Shown piece by piece: positions 60,289 through 64,000 of a stretch of DNA of 64,000 nt (positions are counted from its first letter, which is position 1; each line of letters opens with the position of its first letter). A program made the position numbers and the translations under genes. Where the stretch lies: positions 2,728,001 through 2,792,000 of the forward strand of contig NZ_JAYEZN010000001.1 of NCBI RefSeq assembly GCF_037031225.1, written 5' to 3'. Source of the stretch: Halorientalis sp. LT38 (lineage in GTDB: Archaea; Halobacteriota; Halobacteria; Halobacteriales; Haloarculaceae). The notes below the pieces were generated by a model. The model ran no database searches. It was given only the letters and a program-made list of their open reading frames with translations, and had not been told where the DNA came from.

Positions 60289-62037
60289 ATGCGCAACGCC
60301 AAAATCGTCTGCACGATCGGGCCCGCCTCGGACTCGCGCGAGCGACTCCGCGAGCTGATCGAGGCGGGCATGGCCGTGGCGCGCCTCAACGCGAGCCACG
60401 GCACCCCCGAGGATCGAGCCGCGGTGATCGACCGCGTGCGGGAGGTGAGCGACGGCGTCGGCGCCCCGGTCCCGATCATGTACGACCTCGCGGGCCCGGA
60501 GATTCGCACCGCTCCCCTCGACGAACCCATCCGCGTCGAGACCGGGTCGACCGTCCGGTTCGTCACCGGCGAAACCGCCACGCCCGAGGAGATCGGACTC
60601 TCGGTCTCGATCGACGCCGCCGAGCCGGGCGACCGCGTCCTGCTCGACGACGGCCGCATCCAGACCATCGTGGAGGAGAGTGACGACGAGGCCGTAACCG
60701 CTCGCGTCGAGGACGGCGGCGACCTCACCGGCAACAAGGGCGTCAACGTGCCCGGCGTCGATCTCGGACTCCCCGTGGTCACCGAGCAGGATCGCCGCGA
60801 CATCGAGGTGGCGGTCGAACGGAACGCGGAGTTCGTCGCGGCCAGTTTCGTCCGGAACGGCGCCGACGTCTACGAGGTGACCGAAGCCATCGACGACGCG
60901 GGCGGCGACATCCCCGTGGTCGCCAAGATCGAACGGGCCGACGCGGTGGCGAACCTCGACTCGATCGTCGAGGAGGCCGCTGGCGTGATGGTCGCCCGCG
61001 GCGACCTCGGCGTGGAGTGCCCGATGGAGGAGGTCCCCCTGATCCAGAAGCGGGTGATCCGCCGCTGTCACCGCGCGGGCGTCCCGGTGATCACCGCGAC
61101 GGAGATGCTCGACTCGATGGTCCACGAGCGCCGCCCGACCCGCGCGGAGGCCTCGGACGTGGCAAACGCCGTCCTCGACGGCACCGACGCCGTGATGCTG
61201 TCCGGCGAGACGGCCATCGGTGACCACCCAGCCACCGTGGTCGAGACGATGGCCCGCATCGTCCGGGACGTCGAGGAGAGCACCGAGTACGCCGAGTCAC
61301 GTGAACAGCGGGTTCCACCCGCGGGCGACAGCCGGACCGACGCGCTGGCCCGGTCCGCGCGCTTCCTCGCGCGTGACGTGGGGGCCAGCGCCATCGTCGC
61401 AGCGACGGAATCGGGCTACACTGCGCGGAAAGTCGCCAAGTACCGCCCGGACGTGCCCATCGTCGCGGCGACGCCCAGCGAGCGGGTCCGCCGCCAGCTC
61501 GCGCTGACCTGGGGCATCCGCCCGGAGTACGCCAGGTACGCCGCAGCCGGCGCCGACGCGGTCGTCCAGACCGCGGTCCGGGCGGCCGTCGACGCGGGCG
61601 TCGTCGCGCCCGGCGAGACCGTCGTCGTCCTCGCGGGGATGATGACCGAACTCGACGGACTGGACACCGCCAACACGCTCAAGGTCCACGTCGCCGCCGA
61701 GACGCTCACGACCGGCCGCCCGGTCGTCGACGGCATCGCCTCCGGGACGGTGTTCCACGTCGCCGACGGCGGCGACCTCACTGGCATCCCCGAGGGCGCG
61801 ATCCTCGCGGTCCCCGCGGACTTCGACGGCGAGTTCGACGGCGACCTCTCCCGGATCGGCGGCATCGTCACCGCCCACGAAGGGGTGACCGGCTACGCGG
61901 CCATCGTCGCGCGCGAACTGGGCGTCCCGACCATCGCGGACGCCGACCTCGGGGACGTGGCCGGCGGCTCGGTCGTCACGCTCGACGGCGAGCGCGGCGT
62001 CGTGTACGCCGACGCCATCGCGGCGCGGCGGAACTGA
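60289..62037 (+). CDS. pyk: Pyruvate kinase with C-terminal PEP-utilising-like domain
   Basis: A 582-residue pyruvate kinase that makes pyruvate and ATP from PEP. Core: IVCTIGPASDSRERL, AVARLNASHG, YDLAGPEIRT, and the active site PVVAKIERADAV (catalytic Lys) and VMVARGDLGVECP. A C-terminal extension of about 110 residues carries the PEP-utilising mobile domain pattern (GIVTAHEGVTGYAAIVARELGVP). The position that holds the phosphohistidine in that domain (T-S-H) reads T-G-Y here, so it cannot be phosphorylated in the usual way. Such extensions occur in some bacterial enzymes. Start ATG 60289. Confidence 0.93.
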   Translation: MRNAKIVCTIGPASDSRERLRELIEAGMAVARLNASHGTPEDRAAVIDRVREVSDGVGAPVPIMYDLAGPEIRTAPLDEPIRVETGSTVRFVTGETATPEEIGLSVSIDAAEPGDRVLLDDGRIQTIVEESDDEAVTARVEDGGDLTGNKGVNVPGVDLGLPVVTEQDRRDIEVAVERNAEFVAASFVRNGADVYEVTEAIDDAGGDIPVVAKIERADAVANLDSIVEEAAGVMVARGDLGVECPMEEVPLIQKRVIRRCHRAGVPVITATEMLDSMVHERRPTRAEASDVANAVLDGTDAVMLSGETAIGDHPATVVETMARIVRDVEESTEYAESREQRVPPAGDSRTDALARSARFLARDVGASAIVAATESGYTARKVAKYRPDVPIVAATPSERVRRQLALTWGIRPEYARYAAAGADAVVQTAVRAAVDAGVVAPGETVVVLAGMMTELDGLDTANTLKVHVAAETLTTGRPVVDGIASGTVFHVADGGDLTGIPEGAILAVPADFDGEFDGDLSRIGGIVTAHEGVTGYAAIVARELGVPTIADADLGDVAGGSVVTLDGERGVVYADAIAARRN

Positions 62038-62139
62038 CCAGTTACTTGCAGCTCGGTTCCGGAATACACCAGGCATAGCCCCGCACCGGCCGCGAGCGGA
62101 CGGACTTAAGGACGCGCCGGGCGTCGATGCACGCAGAGA

Positions 62140-63105
62140 ATGTACGCGGGAGTCGACCTCGGGGCGACGAACCTCCGTGCCGTCGTGACCGACGTCGAGG
62201 GCCGGGTCCTCGGCCGGGATCGGCGGGGAACGCCACAGAACGAGGGCGGCATCGCGGTCACCGAGGCCGTCCTCGACTCGCTCCGGGCGGCCTGCCAGGC
62301 GGCGGGGACGACGACCACCCGGATCAACGCCGTCGGCATCGGCTCGATCGGCCCGCTCGACACCGCCGCCGGCGCCGTCGAGAACCCGGTAAACGTCGAC
62401 GGCGCCGACCGCATCCCGCTGGTCGGCCCCGTGCAGAACCTCGTCGACAGCGACGCGGTCTACCTCCACAACGACGCCAACGCGGGCGTGCTCGCCGAGC
62501 GGTTCTACGCCGACCGCGCCCCAGACGACATGGTCTACCTGACGATCTCCTCGGGCATCGGCGCCGGCGTCTGCGTCGACGGCAACCTCCTCTCGGGCTG
62601 GGACGGCAACGCCGGCGAGATCGGGCACGTCGCGCTCGACTCGAACGGCCCCGTGACCTGCGGCTGCGGCGGGACCGGCCACTGGGAGGCCTTCTGCTCC
62701 GGCGAGAACCTCCCCGAGTACGCCCGCGTCCTCCACGAGCGCGAGGACGTGGCGACCGACCTCCCGCTCGACGACCCGGAGTTAGACGCCCCAGACGTGT
62801 TCGACGCGGCCGGCGCAGACCCGCTGGCCGACCTGGTGCTCGATCGGATGGCCCACTGGAACAGCCACGGGATCGCGACGATCGTCCACGCATATGCCCC
62901 CATCACCATCTCCGTCGGGGGTGCCGTGGCGCTCAACAACCCCGAACTCGTCCTCGATCCCGTCCGCGAGCGATTGCCCGACCTGGTCGTCTCGAACGTC
63001 CCCGAGATCCGGTTGACCGAGTACGGTGACGAGATCGTGGTGAAAGGGGCAGTTGCGAGTGCGATGACTGGTGGCACCGGTGACCGGGGGCGAATCCGCA
63101 GGTAA
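62140..63105 (+). CDS. glk: ROK-family glucokinase
   Basis: A 321-residue ROK sugar kinase. ATP loop MYAGVDLGATNLRAVVTD at the start; sugar-binding NDANAGVLAERF and SSGIGAGVCVDGNLLSGWDGNAGEIGHVALD, with catalytic Asp in HNDANAG (about residue 110). The zinc-binding ROK motif reads CGCGGTGHWEAFCSGE, with one Cys replaced by His as in other haloarchaeal enzymes. It most likely phosphorylates glucose to glucose-6-phosphate. The next gene, glpK, is convergent with a single-base gap. Confidence 0.9.
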   Translation: MYAGVDLGATNLRAVVTDVEGRVLGRDRRGTPQNEGGIAVTEAVLDSLRAACQAAGTTTTRINAVGIGSIGPLDTAAGAVENPVNVDGADRIPLVGPVQNLVDSDAVYLHNDANAGVLAERFYADRAPDDMVYLTISSGIGAGVCVDGNLLSGWDGNAGEIGHVALDSNGPVTCGCGGTGHWEAFCSGENLPEYARVLHEREDVATDLPLDDPELDAPDVFDAAGADPLADLVLDRMAHWNSHGIATIVHAYAPITISVGGAVALNNPELVLDPVRERLPDLVVSNVPEIRLTEYGDEIVVKGAVASAMTGGTGDRGRIRR

Positions 63106-63106
63106 C

Positions 63107-64000
63107 TCAGTCTACGCCGTCGCGCGCCCACCCCTTCGCGCACTCGACGGCGTCCAGCCAGCGGTCGTGGCGGGCGTCCGCGCGGTCCGGGTCCATCTCC
63201 GGTTCGAAGGCGGCGTCGACGTGCCAGTTGGCGCGCAGTTCCTCGAGGGAGTCCCAGTAGCCGACGGCGAGGCCGGCCGCGTACGCCGCGCCCAGCGCCG
63301 TGGTCTCGTCGACTTCCGGCCGGACGATGTCGGTCCCGACGATGTCGGCCTGCAGCTGACAGAGGAAGTTGTTCTTGACCGCGCCGCCGTCGACTTTCAG
63401 ACTCCCGATCTCGACGCCGGCGTCGGCCTCCATGGCCTCGGCCACGTCGCGGGTCTGGTAGGCGATGGCCTCTAGCGTCGCGCGGACGATGTGCTCGCGG
63501 CGGGTGCCCCGGGTCATCCCCACGATGGTCCCGCGGGCGCGCCCGTCCCAGTGGGGCGCGCCGAGGCCGGTGAACGCCGGGACGACGTAGACGCCGTCGG
63601 TGCCGTCGACCGACCGCGCGAGTTCAGCGGTCTCGGTGGGGTCCTCGATCAGGTCGACGTCTTCGAGCCACTCGATGGCCGCGCCGGTGACGAAGATCGA
63701 GCCCTCCAGCGCGTAGCGGACCGGTTCGCCCGAGCGCTGGAAGCCGACCGTCGTCAGCAGGCCGTGGTCGCTCTCGACGGCCTCGGTGCCGGTGTTCAGC
63801 AGGAAGAACGAACCGGTGCCGTAGGTGTTCTTCGCGTCGCCGGCGTCGAAGCAGGTCTGGCCGAACAGCGCGGCCTGCTGGTCGCCGAGCGCGCCGGCGA
63901 CGGGCACCTCGGCGCCGAGGAAGCCGTCGGGGTCGGTGGTCCCGTACAGCGCCTCGTCCGAGGACGGTCGGACCTCTGGCAGCACGGCCTCGGGGACCGA
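63107..64000 (-). CDS. glpK: Glycerol kinase, C-terminal part (5' end outside window)
   Basis: About 297 C-terminal residues of a FGGY-family kinase; the N-terminus lies beyond the right edge. Present: GDQQAALFGQTCFDAGDAKNTYGTGSFFLLNTG (ATP-binding), ALEGSIFVTGAAIEWL, TGLGAPHWDGRARGTIVGMTRG (diagnostic GlpK), KVDGGAVKNNFLCQLQADI and TALGAAYAAGLAVG. Glycerol kinase phosphorylates glycerol for use as a carbon source and is a main entry route in haloarchaea. Its end is 1 bp from glk (convergent). Confidence 0.96.
   Translation of the reverse strand, partial: SVPEAVLPEVRPSSDEALYGTTDPDGFLGAEVPVAGALGDQQAALFGQTCFDAGDAKNTYGTGSFFLLNTGTEAVESDHGLLTTVGFQRSGEPVRYALEGSIFVTGAAIEWLEDVDLIEDPTETAELARSVDGTDGVYVVPAFTGLGAPHWDGRARGTIVGMTRGTRREHIVRATLEAIAYQTRDVAEAMEADAGVEIGSLKVDGGAVKNNFLCQLQADIVGTDIVRPEVDETTALGAAYAAGLAVGYWDSLEELRANWHVDAAFEPEMDPDRADARHDRWLDAVECAKGWARDGVD

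Overview
The window is chromosomal DNA from a halophilic archaeon (class Halobacteria). Evidence: very high G+C, strongly acidic predicted proteins, many genes whose ATG lies about 25-28 nt downstream of a TATA-like box (leaderless transcripts), and archaeal or haloarchaeal marker genes (GatD amidotransferase subunit, SAMP1 ubiquitin-like modifier, HMG-CoA reductase, HalX response regulator, NurA/HerA, a PGF-CTERM protein). I cannot fix the genus. I see no rRNA, tRNA, CRISPR array, complete insertion sequence, prophage or replication origin. Both ends cut a gene: CTP synthase on the left, glycerol kinase on the right.

Layout. 1-11 kb: pyrG, alpha/beta hydrolase, PspA-like protein, thrS, a MinD-type ATPase, a GCS2-type ligase homologue, the dgcN-dgcA pair for D-glutamate catabolism, a secreted SecD-like protein with a PGF-CTERM anchor, and a Vms1-type peptidyl-tRNA hydrolase. 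11-18.5 kb: small haloarchaeal families, a winged-helix regulator, gatD plus a GNAT enzyme, a vapBC toxin-antitoxin pair with a palindromic operator, a TM2 protein and samp1. 18.5-24 kb: an ion-transport block (two TrkA-like membrane proteins, a K+ channel with RCK domain, an HPP-USP fusion). 24-31 kb: nucleoside phosphorylase, a membrane-anchored HTH protein, deoC, a tRNA methylthiotransferase, a CDF transporter, a HIT protein and map. 31-43 kb: a repeat-rich secreted protein, icd, hmgA, phoD and the nadABC operon. 43-57 kb: gpmI, nurA and herA, a KaiC-type ATPase, nadK, a HalX regulator, USP proteins and an HxlR regulator. 57-64 kb: a sugar and glycerol catabolism cluster (kdgK, gapN, pyk, glk, glpK).

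How the genes work together. KdgK, GapN, GpmI and Pyk are consecutive or near-consecutive steps of the semi-phosphorylative Entner-Doudoroff route that haloarchaea use. Glk and GlpK feed glucose and glycerol, and Icd carries flux on through the TCA cycle. NadABC makes NAD de novo and NadK converts it to NADP. NurA and HerA act together in DNA end resection. Nucleoside phosphorylase and DeoC both belong to nucleoside salvage.

The most interesting non-genic signals are a cluster of four stem-loops after the HalX gene (about 55420-55555, candidate structured RNA), a nested 73-bp palindrome with two further hairpins at 51808-51968, palindromic operators in front of vapBC, nadA and nadK, a TATA box framed by inverted repeats at 46455-46503, and promoter-like sites with no clear gene at 25419 and 30077. 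All functional names rest on reading motifs; no database search was run.
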